Shown piece by piece: positions 42,878 to 51,855 of a stretch of 64,000 nucleotides of DNA; within the stretch, counting starts at the first letter, position 1, and the number at the start of each line of letters is the position of its first letter. Below the pieces are notes generated by a model that was not told the DNA's origin, searched no databases, and saw only the letters and a program-made list of their open reading frames with translations. The stretch covers positions 1-64,000 of the forward strand of contig CAYVUB010000015.1 in the NCBI GenBank assembly GCA_964454675.1, given 5' to 3'. Source of the DNA: CAYVUB01 sp964454675. Lineage in GTDB: Bacteria; Bacteroidota; Bacteroidia; Flavobacteriales; Flavobacteriaceae. Made by a program: the position numbers and the translations under genes.

Positions 42878-43432
42878 TTATTCGTCCAGATAAACAACTC
42901 CGGTAATTTCTGTAACACCATAGCTGTTAAAGTCCCTGTTGGAATCAAAAGCGTTGCCGGTTACAATGCGTGTTGACGATACGTATCTTACAGGCTTGTT
43001 TGAAAATATCCAGTCATCTTTTTGGTTAAAAAACAACTGTTCTGTAAATACGGTATCTTTTGCCGGCGATGTGATAATCACATTACCCCGAAGGTCTATC
43101 AAATCGGTTTCGTTATATACGATGGCATAATCTGCAATAATAATATTCCGGTGTTTGTTTTCGTCAAATAAGTGAAGTACAACACCATCGGGAAATTCAG
43201 AAAACGCAAAATCCCTGTTTGAATAATCGAGCATTTTCGGGCTGAGCAAATTGGCTTTCAACCGTCCGGAATCGGTATATTTAAGATTGATGTGCTCGGC
43301 GACACCTATGGGTTCATTTTGCAAAACACCTATTTGCTGTATTTCTTTGAAGTTGTTTTTGCACGAAAAAAACATCATCACAGCTATTGCCATGACCATA
43401 AAAAACGGGCTATTTTTTTTTAAAGTTTTCAT
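42878..43432 (-). CDS. lptC: LPS export protein LptC-like lipoprotein
   Basis: A 184-aa periplasmic protein with a lipobox (MMFFSC, Cys24), then a DUF1239/LptC beta-jellyroll: repeated strands LKANLLSPKMLDYSNRDFAF, NIIIADYAIVYNETDLIDLR and GNVIITSPAKDTVFTEQLFF. LptC links the LptBFG transporter to LptA in LPS transport. Bacteroidota LptC is often lipidated, unlike the E. coli bitopic form. It is followed by the small membrane protein gene and preceded by an outer-membrane protein gene. Confidence 0.9.
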   Translation of the reverse strand: MKTLKKNSPFFMVMAIAVMMFFSCKNNFKEIQQIGVLQNEPIGVAEHINLKYTDSGRLKANLLSPKMLDYSNRDFAFSEFPDGVVLHLFDENKHRNIIIADYAIVYNETDLIDLRGNVIITSPAKDTVFTEQLFFNQKDDWIFSNKPVRYVSSTRIVTGNAFDSNRDFNSYGVTEITGVVYLDE

Positions 43433-43478
43433 TTGCTGCTTTGTTGTTGTCTATACAGCACAAAGCGGTTCGTGCTTT

Positions 43479-44777
43479 TTAGTAATACTTACGTTTCTGG
43501 AACCAACGGTCGTTTAATGACAAACTCAACTGAAGGTTTACAAAATTTTCCTGAACCAGATTTGCTCTGGTAGTGCCTCGTTTTCCTATTTCAAACCCGA
43601 TGTTTGCGCTTGAAAACACCATGCCTACCGGCAACCCCAATCCAAGTGATACACCAACTTCGTTGATGGTCTGGTTATTAATCTCGATGCCCGTATTTTC
43701 AAATCTGAAACCTGCTCTATAAGTAACCCGTTTCCAGTAGCTTGAAAATGAGTTATAATCAGGAATATAAAATCCGCCAAAAGAAAATGCCGTAGCATCT
43801 ACAAATTTTGCATTTTGAATAGATACTATCGGGTTATCAAACCGGCTGTAACTTTGGAATGTACTTTCTGCACCCACAAACCATTTTTCCGGCTGCCCTA
43901 TTCCGGCACCAAATGATACTTTTGAAGGCAAGGTTAAGTTAGTCGATTCAAGTGATCCTAATTCTGCAACAATGGTATTGAATACCAGCTCCTGCCCTGA
44001 AAACGGGTCGAATGCAATGGCAGAGTATGACCGTTTATTGTTTGATTTTATGTTGCTTTCGGGCGCATAAGTAAACCCTGAAACAAGTTGCAGCTTTTTA
44101 TTAAGCATCGTTTTATAGGATACCCCTATGTTAAAACTCAAACCACTCAAATCTGAACGGTTGGTTTCTCTGGTGTGGTATTGTGTCACCTCGCCTTCAT
44201 CATACAAAAAAGCAATTGAAGTATTTTGAATGCTTCCAAAATTATAACCCGCATCGATACCCACACTTAAATCTTTTGTTATTTGATACCCAAGCCCTGC
44301 AAATACCTTGTTTAATCCGCCTTCTCCTCTGTATCTTGCCTGTAACACATCTGCCCCGTCAGTGGCATCCAACCTGTAACCTACTGAGGAATACGGCAGC
44401 AACCCGAAGCCGAAGCCAAACTTTCCTGCCGGTATGGTTAATGCCAGATAATCGAATGTTGTTGTACTCGTTTCGCCTGTACCCGAACCTGTTTTTAAGT
44501 TTACTGCATTATAATTTCCACCTACCGTAAATCTTACGGGGCGAGTTTCATTATTAAATGCTTTTAAGTTATTTCCTGCGTATCCTGCCGGATTTTGAAG
44601 ATTGACGTGAACACTGTCAATATAGATACTTAATCCGCCCATACTTCTGTTTTCAACAGTTCCTTTAAATTTTAAACTTCCTATTCCGTAGAATGAATAT
44701 GGTGATGCAGTGCCTTCCTGAGCCTGTAATTGCAACGCAAAGAAGGCAATGAAAACTATGACAAGTTTTTTAATCAT
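43479..44777 (-). CDS. Outer-membrane beta-barrel protein, unknown function
   Basis: A 432-aa exported protein with a cleavable signal (to about LQLQAQ, residue 19). It has alternating amphipathic strands across its length and aromatic, Gly-rich turns (GKFGFGFGLLPYSSVGYRLD, LSVGIDAGYNFGSIQ), resembling the FadL/OmpP1-like and PorV-type barrels. The N-terminal NRSMGGLSI motif is typical of these. The start base coincides with the last base of coaX. Its partner and transported substrate are unknown. Confidence 0.85.
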   Translation of the reverse strand: MIKKLVIVFIAFFALQLQAQEGTASPYSFYGIGSLKFKGTVENRSMGGLSIYIDSVHVNLQNPAGYAGNNLKAFNNETRPVRFTVGGNYNAVNLKTGSGTGETSTTTFDYLALTIPAGKFGFGFGLLPYSSVGYRLDATDGADVLQARYRGEGGLNKVFAGLGYQITKDLSVGIDAGYNFGSIQNTSIAFLYDEGEVTQYHTRETNRSDLSGLSFNIGVSYKTMLNKKLQLVSGFTYAPESNIKSNNKRSYSAIAFDPFSGQELVFNTIVAELGSLESTNLTLPSKVSFGAGIGQPEKWFVGAESTFQSYSRFDNPIVSIQNAKFVDATAFSFGGFYIPDYNSFSSYWKRVTYRAGFRFENTGIEINNQTINEVGVSLGLGLPVGMVFSSANIGFEIGKRGTTRANLVQENFVNLQLSLSLNDRWFQKRKYY

Positions 44778-45505
44778 TAGTGTGAATTATGTTCTAAAAT
44801 AAAATTCAAACCTTCCAAAAGAAAATTTGAGTTGGCAAATATGCTACTTTTTAATTGTTTAGACAAAAAATTAGCATCTCCACCTGTTAAAATAACTGTT
44901 AAATCTGAATATGCTTCCTGATATTGAGCAATAACGCCATCTATTTCTTTTAAAATCCCGATAACAACTCCCGAGTGTATTGCGCTTGATGTGCTGTTGC
45001 CTGTAATATTTATCGGCATCTCTGTTTCTAATAACGGTAGATTGGCTGTCAAATTATGCAATGCCTGATACCTCAGCCTGATGCCGGGCGAAATTGCACC
45101 GCCTAAATATTCGTTATCGGCATTAATAAAATCGTAAGTAACGCACGTACCGGCATCAATAATAAGAGTATTTTTACCGGGAAACTGCTGTACAGAAGCG
45201 CAAACAAGAGCCATCCTGTCAACACCCAATGTTTTGGGAGTTTTATAATGATTTTTAAACGGCAATTTTATGTTTTGATTTAAAACAATGGTTGTAAGAT
45301 TTTTTTCTACCATTGTTACATGATGTTGTTTTAATTTCCCTACCGATGAAATGATGCATCGTTTTAATGCAGGAAAAGATTTTATAATTTTATTAAAAGC
45401 CGGTTCAAATGTATCCGGTGTGATAATTGTTTTATCTTTCAGTATATTATGCTGAAAAACAGCAAATTTAACATAGGTGTTTCCTACATCGATAATTAAG
45501 TTCAT
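44777..45505 (-). CDS. coaX: Type III pantothenate kinase CoaX
   Basis: First committed step of coenzyme A synthesis: phosphorylates pantothenate. The 242-aa protein shows the ASKHA fold motifs LIIDVGNTYVKFAVF (3-17), the substrate loop GVDRMALVCAS (about 93-103), LIIDAGTCVTYDFI (about 115-128), GGAISPGIRLRYQAL and VILTGGDANFL. It heads a minus-strand gene string (coaX, barrel protein, lptC, small protein, CorC-type, PpiD-like). Confidence 0.96.
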   Translation of the reverse strand: MNLIIDVGNTYVKFAVFQHNILKDKTIITPDTFEPAFNKIIKSFPALKRCIISSVGKLKQHHVTMVEKNLTTIVLNQNIKLPFKNHYKTPKTLGVDRMALVCASVQQFPGKNTLIIDAGTCVTYDFINADNEYLGGAISPGIRLRYQALHNLTANLPLLETEMPINITGNSTSSAIHSGVVIGILKEIDGVIAQYQEAYSDLTVILTGGDANFLSKQLKSSIFANSNFLLEGLNFILEHNSH

Positions 45506-45557
45506 ATCCTAAAAATGAAAGTGTAAAGTTACAAAAGCATTTTTTTATAACGATTAG

Positions 45558-45589
45558 TTTTGTGAATAATAAAAATGCGTATATATTTG
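45558..45589 (+). promoter_or_regulatory. tRNA-Phe promoter
   Basis: TTTTG (45558-45562), 19-nt spacer, TATATTTG (45582-45589): an exact match to the Bacteroidota TTTG/TAnnTTTG promoter, 20 nt before the mature tRNA. This is the clearest promoter in the window. Confidence 0.85.
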
Positions 45590-45609
45590 CAACCGCAATT
45601 TAAGCGACT

Positions 45610-45685
45610 GGTGCCTTAGCTCAGTTGGTAGAGCAAAGGACTGAAAATCCTTGTGTCCCTGGTTCGATTCCTGGAGGCACCACCA
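45610..45685 (+). tRNA. tRNA-Phe, anticodon GAA
   Basis: Acceptor GGTGCCT/AGGCACC, D stem GCTC/GAGC, anticodon stem AAGGA/TCCTT with loop CTGAAAA (anticodon GAA), T loop TTCGATT in a stem with one T-T mismatch, discriminator A. CCA is encoded (45683-45685), unlike tRNA-Arg in this window. A consensus promoter and a terminator frame it as a single-gene unit. Confidence 0.95.
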
Positions 45686-45687
45686 TC

Positions 45688-45716
45688 AAAAACCCGGACA
45701 AATGTTCGGGTTTTTT
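45688..45716 (+). terminator. Terminator after tRNA-Phe
   Basis: 13-bp arms AAAAACCCGGACA/TGTTCGGGTTTTT (one G-T), 2-nt gap, ending in Ts. Confidence 0.85.
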
Positions 45717-45771
45717 GGTTTTATAAAAACCTTTTCAAAATTCTTTCTTCTTGAGTGATTTGTTTGATTTG

Positions 45772-47793
45772 TTAAAAATCAGAAGCCAGACCAGCCGTTA
45801 TACTTTCAAGGACTTTTACGCTTGCTTCCAGCTTTTCTTTTGCCGTAAGATTATTTACTTGTTCGGGTAAGCCCGAAATGTCCAGTTTTATCTTGCCTAA
45901 ATAATTTTCTGAATTAATAAATTCGGAAATTGAATTAAGATTAGGAAAAAACTTTTTAAGGTTTGAAAATTGATAAAAATCCAGTTTGTTGATGGCTTTT
46001 CTGATAATATGCTCGTCAAAATCATTTAACTTAAATTCTCTTTCCAATGTCTCTGCTTCACCCGAAAGATTACTGCCAAAAACTACATTTGATACGACAT
46101 GACCTGTTTTAAGAGTAATTTTGTGTGTTTGCTCTATTAATGACGATTGTAAGCCAAACACATCGTTTCTGTTATGTTTTTTTTGTTCATTAAAAAAATT
46201 ATCAAACGTCGTTTTTTTAGGCTCGGGTTTTATTTTTACAGAGCTTAAATCAGTTTGTTTTGCTTTTATCCCAATATCTTCCAATGCTGTATTTAACTCC
46301 TGTATATACCTTGGATTGTATGCGCTGTGATAATACAACTCTTCACAAACACGAAGTTCATTGTCAATGTCGCCGTCATATTTGCGCTCATAATAAGGCT
46401 GTTCGGCGATAATCTGAAAAGGACAATATCTTGCGCCTCTACCTATCAGCTGGGCTTCTGCCATAGTGGTTTTACCCGGTTTACCGCTTTTGGCATCTCT
46501 TGTGTCGTATAGTCTTACAATATCAAAAAGGTTTAAAACGTCCCAGCCTTCATTTAGTTTATCAACCGCAAATACTGCCCGGTATTCATTTTCTTCGTCT
46601 TCCAGTGAATTTACTGCCAGCTGCTTTTGCTCACTTTCATCTTTACTGTTTACAGAGATTAGCTTTTCTGCCGAAAAATCTTCTTTAAGTTCTAAAATCA
46701 GGTTTTCTAAGCTAATATTGTTTTTATCAAGATAGTCAAATACTTTTTGCAGTGTTTCGTCTGAATTTGAATTTCTGAGGTTTTCCAAATCGGCAGTTTT
46801 TAAACTTTTAAGCCTGTTTTTAAACTCTTCAAAAAACGACCGGCTGTCTTTGATTGTCTTTGATTTAAAGAGAATAACCGGTTTAATCTGTTTTTTGTGT
46901 TTCTCAAACAGTTTTCTTCTGTACTGGCTTAATAAAACTCCTTGCAATGCTCTTTCAAACTGAGGTAAATCTGCCTGCAACACTTTTACTTCTTTTGAAT
47001 ATCCGTCTTTACGGAATTGTTTTAACGGATAATCAAAAATCAATTTGTCGTTGTATTTTTTGGCAATTTCAGGAATAGAAAAATCGGCTGTGGCTGTAAA
47101 CTCAAGTAAAATATTTTTTGCGTTTGCATTAAAAATACGGTGTACCGTGCCTTCCCAACTCATAATTTCTTCCCGTTTTTCGGCACCCAATTCATTTCCT
47201 TTTTTTGTTTCGGCATTGATATGATGAGCTTCATCAGAAATCAATACAATTTTTTTGTCTTCAAAATCATCATAGGTCAAACTGTTTTCTCTTGGTGTAT
47301 TGAGTTTTGAATGCAGGCCTTGAATGGTAGAAAATACTATATTGATATTTTCTTGATTGGCTCCTTGAAAATTATCGGTTTCTTTGATTTTGATTTGTTT
47401 TTGACCTATTGAAACAGTCTCTGCAAACAAGTATTTTGAAGATTGTGAATTGAAGAAATTATCTTTTGTTTTTTCAATAATATTGGCACTGCTCACAAAA
47501 AACAGAAAATTGCGGTATCCTTTTTCATAAAGGTAAATAATCAACCCTGCCATTACAAGCGTTTTGCCGCTGCCTGTAGCCATGTGGTATAACAACCGAA
47601 CGGGCATACCCACAGGACACTCGTGGTATTCATTAAGATAAAAAATAAAACGCCCGAAAGCTTCCTGCTGATATTTTCGTTTGCCGTATCCGTTTTTGAG
47701 ATTGGAATATATATAATCCGGAACCCTGCTTTTGTAAAAATCTGAGCCTCCCAGTTTTAAGGCAGCATCTAAAGTTTGATTAAGGTTTTGCAT
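45772..47793 (-). CDS. res: Type III-like restriction enzyme, helicase subunit (Res)
   Basis: A 673-aa SF2 helicase/translocase. Walker A is MATGSGKT (71-78), DEAH is at 187-190 (ISDEAHHINAETK), motif III EFTATAD (about 231-237), motif V NEGWDVLNLFDIVRL (about 412-426) and motif VI AEAQLIGRGARYCPF (about 444-458). Type III Res proteins are usually 900-1000 aa with a C-terminal PD-(D/E)XK nuclease. This one stops after the helicase and accessory part, and I find no nuclease motif in its C-terminus. The adjacent 196-aa protein has a nuclease-like motif instead. It is one base pair downstream of that gene, in an operon with mod. The gene ends 87 nt from tRNA-Phe. Confidence 0.87.
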   Translation of the reverse strand: MQNLNQTLDAALKLGGSDFYKSRVPDYIYSNLKNGYGKRKYQQEAFGRFIFYLNEYHECPVGMPVRLLYHMATGSGKTLVMAGLIIYLYEKGYRNFLFFVSSANIIEKTKDNFFNSQSSKYLFAETVSIGQKQIKIKETDNFQGANQENINIVFSTIQGLHSKLNTPRENSLTYDDFEDKKIVLISDEAHHINAETKKGNELGAEKREEIMSWEGTVHRIFNANAKNILLEFTATADFSIPEIAKKYNDKLIFDYPLKQFRKDGYSKEVKVLQADLPQFERALQGVLLSQYRRKLFEKHKKQIKPVILFKSKTIKDSRSFFEEFKNRLKSLKTADLENLRNSNSDETLQKVFDYLDKNNISLENLILELKEDFSAEKLISVNSKDESEQKQLAVNSLEDEENEYRAVFAVDKLNEGWDVLNLFDIVRLYDTRDAKSGKPGKTTMAEAQLIGRGARYCPFQIIAEQPYYERKYDGDIDNELRVCEELYYHSAYNPRYIQELNTALEDIGIKAKQTDLSSVKIKPEPKKTTFDNFFNEQKKHNRNDVFGLQSSLIEQTHKITLKTGHVVSNVVFGSNLSGEAETLEREFKLNDFDEHIIRKAINKLDFYQFSNLKKFFPNLNSISEFINSENYLGKIKLDISGLPEQVNNLTAKEKLEASVKVLESITAGLASDF

Positions 47794-47794
47794 A

Positions 47795-48385
47795 TTAAAT
47801 GAATCCTTTTTGTGTCACTATTACATCATTGCCCCATACATCAATCAGGTAAGAAATTTCAACAGGGAAAAAACTTGAAGAGCCGTCTTTATTGTATTTA
47901 ACAGGACATTCTATTTTGTTTTTTATAATCCTGCATGTGTTTCTTCCGTTATCTTTAATCAGAATATCGCCTGAATCAATTTTTTCATAAACCAGTCTTA
48001 AATCGATAATGGCAAATTTTAAAAAATCATTGCATTGAGAAAAATCGGCTTTTAAACAATTCGTAATTCCGTAAGTAAAATAATCGGCTTTCATTTTATA
48101 GTATTCTGATTCGTGCCTGTCTTTATGTATATTTCCATCTCGTCTGTACCGTATTGTAAAATCTGAATATTGCTGATATTTCCTGTCTCTGAATCGCTCC
48201 TGAACGGTTTTTATATCGCCATTATGCTTAAAAACATAGTCAATTCCTTGAAACATATCTATATGAGCAGCATCTTTAGGATTAAGAACAACCTGTTTCC
48301 ATCCTATAGGCTCATAAATACGGGACAATGCAATATTGCTATGAATATGGTCTGTAAAAGCCCTGTCTGAACTATAATTTGCCAT
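47795..48385 (-). CDS. Putative stand-alone PD-(D/E)XK nuclease of the type III-like system
   Basis: A 196-aa protein with no confident family name. Residues 41-65 read HIDMFQGIDYVF then KTVQERFRD: an Asp (D43 or D49), a spacer and a strand with Q62-E63-R64, resembling the D...(E/Q)xK core of PD-(D/E)XK nucleases. KADYFTYGI (99-107) resembles the following conserved strand of many restriction nucleases. It overlaps mod by 14 nt and precedes res by 1 nt, between methylase and helicase. A cleavage-subunit role is inferred from motif and position; an alternative is an accessory specificity protein. Confidence 0.65.
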   Translation of the reverse strand: MANYSSDRAFTDHIHSNIALSRIYEPIGWKQVVLNPKDAAHIDMFQGIDYVFKHNGDIKTVQERFRDRKYQQYSDFTIRYRRDGNIHKDRHESEYYKMKADYFTYGITNCLKADFSQCNDFLKFAIIDLRLVYEKIDSGDILIKDNGRNTCRIIKNKIECPVKYNKDGSSSFFPVEISYLIDVWGNDVIVTQKGFI

Positions 48386-50354
48386 AGTTATTTGTCTTTA
48401 GTGAATAAAACCGGTTGTTTAATTCAATTTCTAAATTGGAAATATTATAATCGGTATCCTGAATTTCACTGAACGGGACATACAACTGATTTAAATCCAG
48501 CAAATCAACAGCACATTTTTTTTGTTGATGCAATTTGAGATTTTCAAAATCATCTTTAAACTCATCAACTGCAATTTTATTTAAAGAATACATTGTACGT
48601 CCTTTTTTCAGGATATTTTTAATAACCGGAAGCAATTCTTTTCCGGTTTGGCTCTTTTCAATACTATCTAAAAATTCCTGGTTTAATTTTTTAAGCTCCA
48701 TATATATAAATGAACCTCCGCCTTTCCAGTTTACAGATTTGCTTATACCGCTTTGCTCACCGTCAATGACTTTTTTAAGACGTACTACACTGTCATTGTC
48801 GCCATAATCCATTTGCTCAATTCCTATATATCGCCGTTTTAGCTTGTGGGCTACGGCGGCAGTTGTTCCGCTGCCCAAATGATAGTCCAGTACAATATCG
48901 TGTTCTGAGGTTGTCATTTCTATAATTCGCTTTAAGAGCTTTTCCGGTTTTTTACCGTTATTGAAAGATATACCGCCTTCCCGGGATGGAGTTGTTCCAA
49001 TATCTACCCATAAATCTGAAGCCAATACTCCAAAGTAGTTTTGTCCGTTTTCTGAAATAACCCTTTCATTGAGCGGCACAAAAACTCCGCCGTCATAAAT
49101 TAAAACGGTTTCGTTTGAGGCATTGATAAATTCTTCTACAATACCTTTAGGTTTATTTTGTTCTGCAAATCGTTTGAATTTATCACCTGCTTTTTTGATA
49201 TTTTTTTCAAGAGAATAAATATTTGAAGGATTTTTAAGCGCATAATCTATAAATTCCATTTCAATACTCTTCAATTCATATTTACTTAACGCTTTCTTTT
49301 TTCTGCCGTTTAATTTTTTTTCTAAAAATTCTTTGCTCAAGTCTTTAACCGTATAACCGTTTTTTGCTTTTGTTACCTCATATTTATAATTGGTGTTATA
49401 CTCTGCTTTAGTATAAAAAGGCTTGAACCGGAATGAAGATGATTTTGCATAAAAAAGAATGTTTTCTTTTACCTTAAAAAGCCGTTCGCCCCGTTTTACG
49501 TTTATAGCGTTAACACCGCTTTCGGTGCTGGATTTGAGAATGATATTTTCTTTAAAGTTTTCCCTTCCGAAAACCTCATCGCATAACACTTTTAAGTATG
49601 CAAATTCAATATCATCAACCTGAATAAAAATACATCCGTCTTTTGACAAAAGTTCCCAAGCTGCTTCAAGCCTGTTTTTCATAAAGGTTAGCCACGTAGA
49701 ATGGTTAAAACTGTCGTTATATAAAAAGCCGTCAGAACCTGTATTGTATGGAGGATCTATATAAATGAGTTTTACTTTTCCCGAATAAACAGGTTTTAAT
49801 GAATGAAGAACAAGCAGATTATTTCCTTTTATTATCAGGTTGTCATTAAAGCTAATCGTGTCTGGAAATTCTTTTTTTCCGAAAGAATACTTCATGAAAT
49901 TTGTATAGGCTTTGGGCTGCAAAAGCCTGTCTATTTCATCGGGGGCTAAAATCTGATTCCAGAATACTTCATTCTTTTTAATATCTTCTTTAGCTTGACC
50001 TCCTTCTAAAACACAATCCTTATATGGAAATGAAAGAACAACTTCTTTACCTTGCGTAACAAATTCATCATCTGTCTCTAAACCTATTTTATTCTTAAAA
50101 GACGTGTAACTATCCGGCAAGAATGCTTTGTTGCTTATGAATTTTTGAAATTTGATTTTATCAAACACAAAAACATCCTCTATTTTTTGAAAAAAGTGCT
50201 TCTTGATTGGCTCGCTTGACAAAAGCATTTTAAGCAATATAGGATCAAGCTGCAGGCATAATTCAATAATTTTATTCTTCAGTAATTTTCCGTCGGCAAC
50301 AAGCCGGTTGTCTTTTTCTAAAAGCTTTTTTAAATCGTTCAGTAAATTTTGCAT
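48372..50354 (-). CDS. mod: Type III-like DNA methyltransferase (Mod)
   Basis: A 660-aa beta-class N6-adenine methyltransferase. The catalytic motif IV DPPYNTG is near residue 200 (KLIYIDPPYNTGSDGFLYND begins there), and the SAM-binding motif I follows near the end, as in beta-class enzymes (DIVLDYHLGSGTTAAVAHKL, about 492-511). The central 270 residues between them are the likely target-recognition region (with LWVDIGTTPSREGGI after it). The N-terminal 150 residues are helical and atypically long. It is first in a three-gene operon with overlapping or touching genes (nuclease-like, res). Confidence 0.9.
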   Translation of the reverse strand: MQNLLNDLKKLLEKDNRLVADGKLLKNKIIELCLQLDPILLKMLLSSEPIKKHFFQKIEDVFVFDKIKFQKFISNKAFLPDSYTSFKNKIGLETDDEFVTQGKEVVLSFPYKDCVLEGGQAKEDIKKNEVFWNQILAPDEIDRLLQPKAYTNFMKYSFGKKEFPDTISFNDNLIIKGNNLLVLHSLKPVYSGKVKLIYIDPPYNTGSDGFLYNDSFNHSTWLTFMKNRLEAAWELLSKDGCIFIQVDDIEFAYLKVLCDEVFGRENFKENIILKSSTESGVNAINVKRGERLFKVKENILFYAKSSSFRFKPFYTKAEYNTNYKYEVTKAKNGYTVKDLSKEFLEKKLNGRKKKALSKYELKSIEMEFIDYALKNPSNIYSLEKNIKKAGDKFKRFAEQNKPKGIVEEFINASNETVLIYDGGVFVPLNERVISENGQNYFGVLASDLWVDIGTTPSREGGISFNNGKKPEKLLKRIIEMTTSEHDIVLDYHLGSGTTAAVAHKLKRRYIGIEQMDYGDNDSVVRLKKVIDGEQSGISKSVNWKGGGSFIYMELKKLNQEFLDSIEKSQTGKELLPVIKNILKKGRTMYSLNKIAVDEFKDDFENLKLHQQKKCAVDLLDLNQLYVPFSEIQDTDYNISNLEIELNNRFYSLKTNNYGKL

Positions 50355-50546
50355 ACCATCATATTAATGAACGCATTTAAACTTTTTTATTTCAATCAAA
50401 AAAAATTTAAACAAATTCAATATCTAAAATTAAAAATCTTTTACTTTAAAATCTTATGAAGCGTACAAAAGAATTAAAATATTTTCAGAATAGCTTTTAT
50501 TTAACAAGAATAGCTTTAAAAAAACCGCTATATCAAATAAACCACA

Positions 50547-50588
50547 ATGGACTAAAAGTCCATAGTTTGGTTTTCGGACTGAAAGTCC
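50547..50588. repeat. Two REP-like mini-hairpins
   Basis: ATGGACT-AAA-AGTCCAT (50547-50563) and GGACT-GAA-AGTCC (50576-50588): two related palindromes 12 nt apart. Such pairs are a common dispersed repeat type in Bacteroidota, but no REP-associated transposase is in the window. Confidence 0.6.
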
Positions 50589-50753
50589 TATTTTAAAGTA
50601 GCCAAGAATTACACAAATTTACACGAATTACTTTTTGTGAAAATTCGTGCCTTATGTGGCTTAAAATTTTTAGAAACTAAAGTTGATGCACTGAAAATGC
50701 ATGGTTTTGAACTGTATTTGGAACCAATAAATTTTTAAAACCTCAAAAAAGTT

Positions 50754-50761
50754 TAATTTTG
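50754..50761 (+). promoter_or_regulatory. Candidate -7 element for guaD
   Basis: TAATTTTG, 26 nt before the ATG, fits TAnnTTTG. No good -33 element is visible. Confidence 0.4.
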
Positions 50762-50786
50762 CTTCTTGTAAAACAAAATTTAAAAA

Positions 50787-51266
50787 ATGTCTGAAGACCA
50801 AAAAGAACAATTCATGAAAGAGGCCGTCAATGCCGCAATTACAGGAATGAACAATAATGAAGGAGGTCCTTTTGGCTGCGTGATTGTAAAAGACGGAAAA
50901 ATCGTAGGCAGAGGCAATAACAAAGTTACCTCAACCAATGACCCTACAGCTCATGCAGAAGTTACAGCCATACGTGATGCCTGCAAAAACTTAAATTCAT
51001 TTCAGCTTGAAGGCTGCACAATTTACACCTCATGTGAGCCTTGCCCAATGTGCCTTGGCGCTATTTACTGGGCACGCCCCGATAAAGTATATTATGGCAG
51101 CAACCAGAAAGATGCCGCAAACATAGGCTTTGATGACGAATTTATTTATAAAGAAATCCCGATGCCTTATGATAAACGCAGCATTCCGTTTGAGCAATTG
51201 GGCAGAAATATCGCTCTGGAACCCTTTATAAAATGGAGTGAAAAAACAGATAAAACAACCTATTAA
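50787..51266 (+). CDS. guaD: Nucleoside/guanine deaminase, GuaD-like
   Basis: A 159-aa zinc-dependent cytidine-deaminase-fold enzyme. The Zn ligands and catalytic Glu are in THAEVTAIR-type TAHAEVTAIRDAC (His-Ala-Glu, about 53-62) and PCPMCLGAIYWARP (about 85-98). The residues around GGPFGCVIVKDGKIVGRGNN, DPTAHAEV, GFDDEFIYKEI and the C-terminal aromatic Tyr closely follow Bacillus guanine deaminase (about 156 aa), more than TadA. It likely converts guanine to xanthine. It stands alone behind its own promoter. Confidence 0.88.
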   Translation: MSEDQKEQFMKEAVNAAITGMNNNEGGPFGCVIVKDGKIVGRGNNKVTSTNDPTAHAEVTAIRDACKNLNSFQLEGCTIYTSCEPCPMCLGAIYWARPDKVYYGSNQKDAANIGFDDEFIYKEIPMPYDKRSIPFEQLGRNIALEPFIKWSEKTDKTTY

Positions 51267-51387
51267 CTATTAAAAAACACATTGTTTTTCATAAAAAATG
51301 TTAATTTTTGTGTTAATTTAAAAACTATTTTAAACTTTAGTCCAACATAAAAGTCTTAAAGACATAACAATAAAAATTATAAGAATT

Positions 51388-51837
51388 ATGAAAAAATTAT
51401 GCATCCTTGCCATAGCGTTTATAACATTACAAGCTACGGCTCAAGAATCGAAAAAAGATTTAAGCAAAACCCGCATTGAAAAAGCAAAAGAAATGTCGGC
51501 TGAAGAAACGGCTCAAATTCAAACCAAAAAATTAACGCTGGAATTAGACCTTACCGAATCACAACAAAAAGAAGTTAACGCGTTACTTCTTGAGCAGGCA
51601 AAAGCAAGAGCCGAAAAAAAGGAAAACTTCAACAAAAACAGTGAAACTAAACCTGTTATTACAAAAGAAGACCGTGTTAAACTGGTAAACGAACGTCTGG
51701 ATGGCCAAATTGCCATGAAAGCAAAAATGAAAACCATTTTAAATGCCGAGCAATATGCAAAATGGGAACAAAAAATGACTACAAAAACAGGCGGCAAAAG
51801 ACATTTTGCAAAAAATAAAAATTTGAAAAAAGAATAA
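51388..51837 (+). CDS. Small secreted helical protein (Spy/LTxxQ-like)
   Basis: A 149-aa protein with a signal peptide (MKKLCILAIAFITLQATAQ). The mature part is highly charged and helical, with two LTxxQ-like units: LDLTESQQKEVNALLLEQ (about 51-68) and ILNAEQYAKWEQKM (about 115-128). This resembles the periplasmic chaperone/stress family Spy/CpxP, though the match is only by pattern. It has a strong terminator (51856-51891) and is followed by another small secreted protein. Role unknown; envelope stress is a guess. Confidence 0.75.
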   Translation: MKKLCILAIAFITLQATAQESKKDLSKTRIEKAKEMSAEETAQIQTKKLTLELDLTESQQKEVNALLLEQAKARAEKKENFNKNSETKPVITKEDRVKLVNERLDGQIAMKAKMKTILNAEQYAKWEQKMTTKTGGKRHFAKNKNLKKE

Positions 51838-51855
51838 AATCATTTGATTTTCAGC

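Larger units (their letters stand above)
50355..50786. other. 432-bp spacer between mod and guaD
   Basis: AT-rich, non-coding on both strands. It contains two small palindromes (50547-50588), a fragment of an imperfect inverted repeat (ACACGAATTAC... AATTCGTG, about 50620-50650) and the guaD promoter candidate at 50754. I found no copy of the tRNA-Phe 3' end here that would mark an integrated island. Confidence 0.6.

Noticed and set aside
42667..42948. 93-aa open frame on the minus strand
   Set aside because: Overlaps the 62-aa membrane protein and the 3' end of lptC in another frame; both of the latter have better protein character.
45772..50354. BREX, Pgl or DISARM-type defence locus
   Set aside because: Only a Mod-type methylase, a helicase and one small protein; no PglZ, BrxC or DrmB-like gene.
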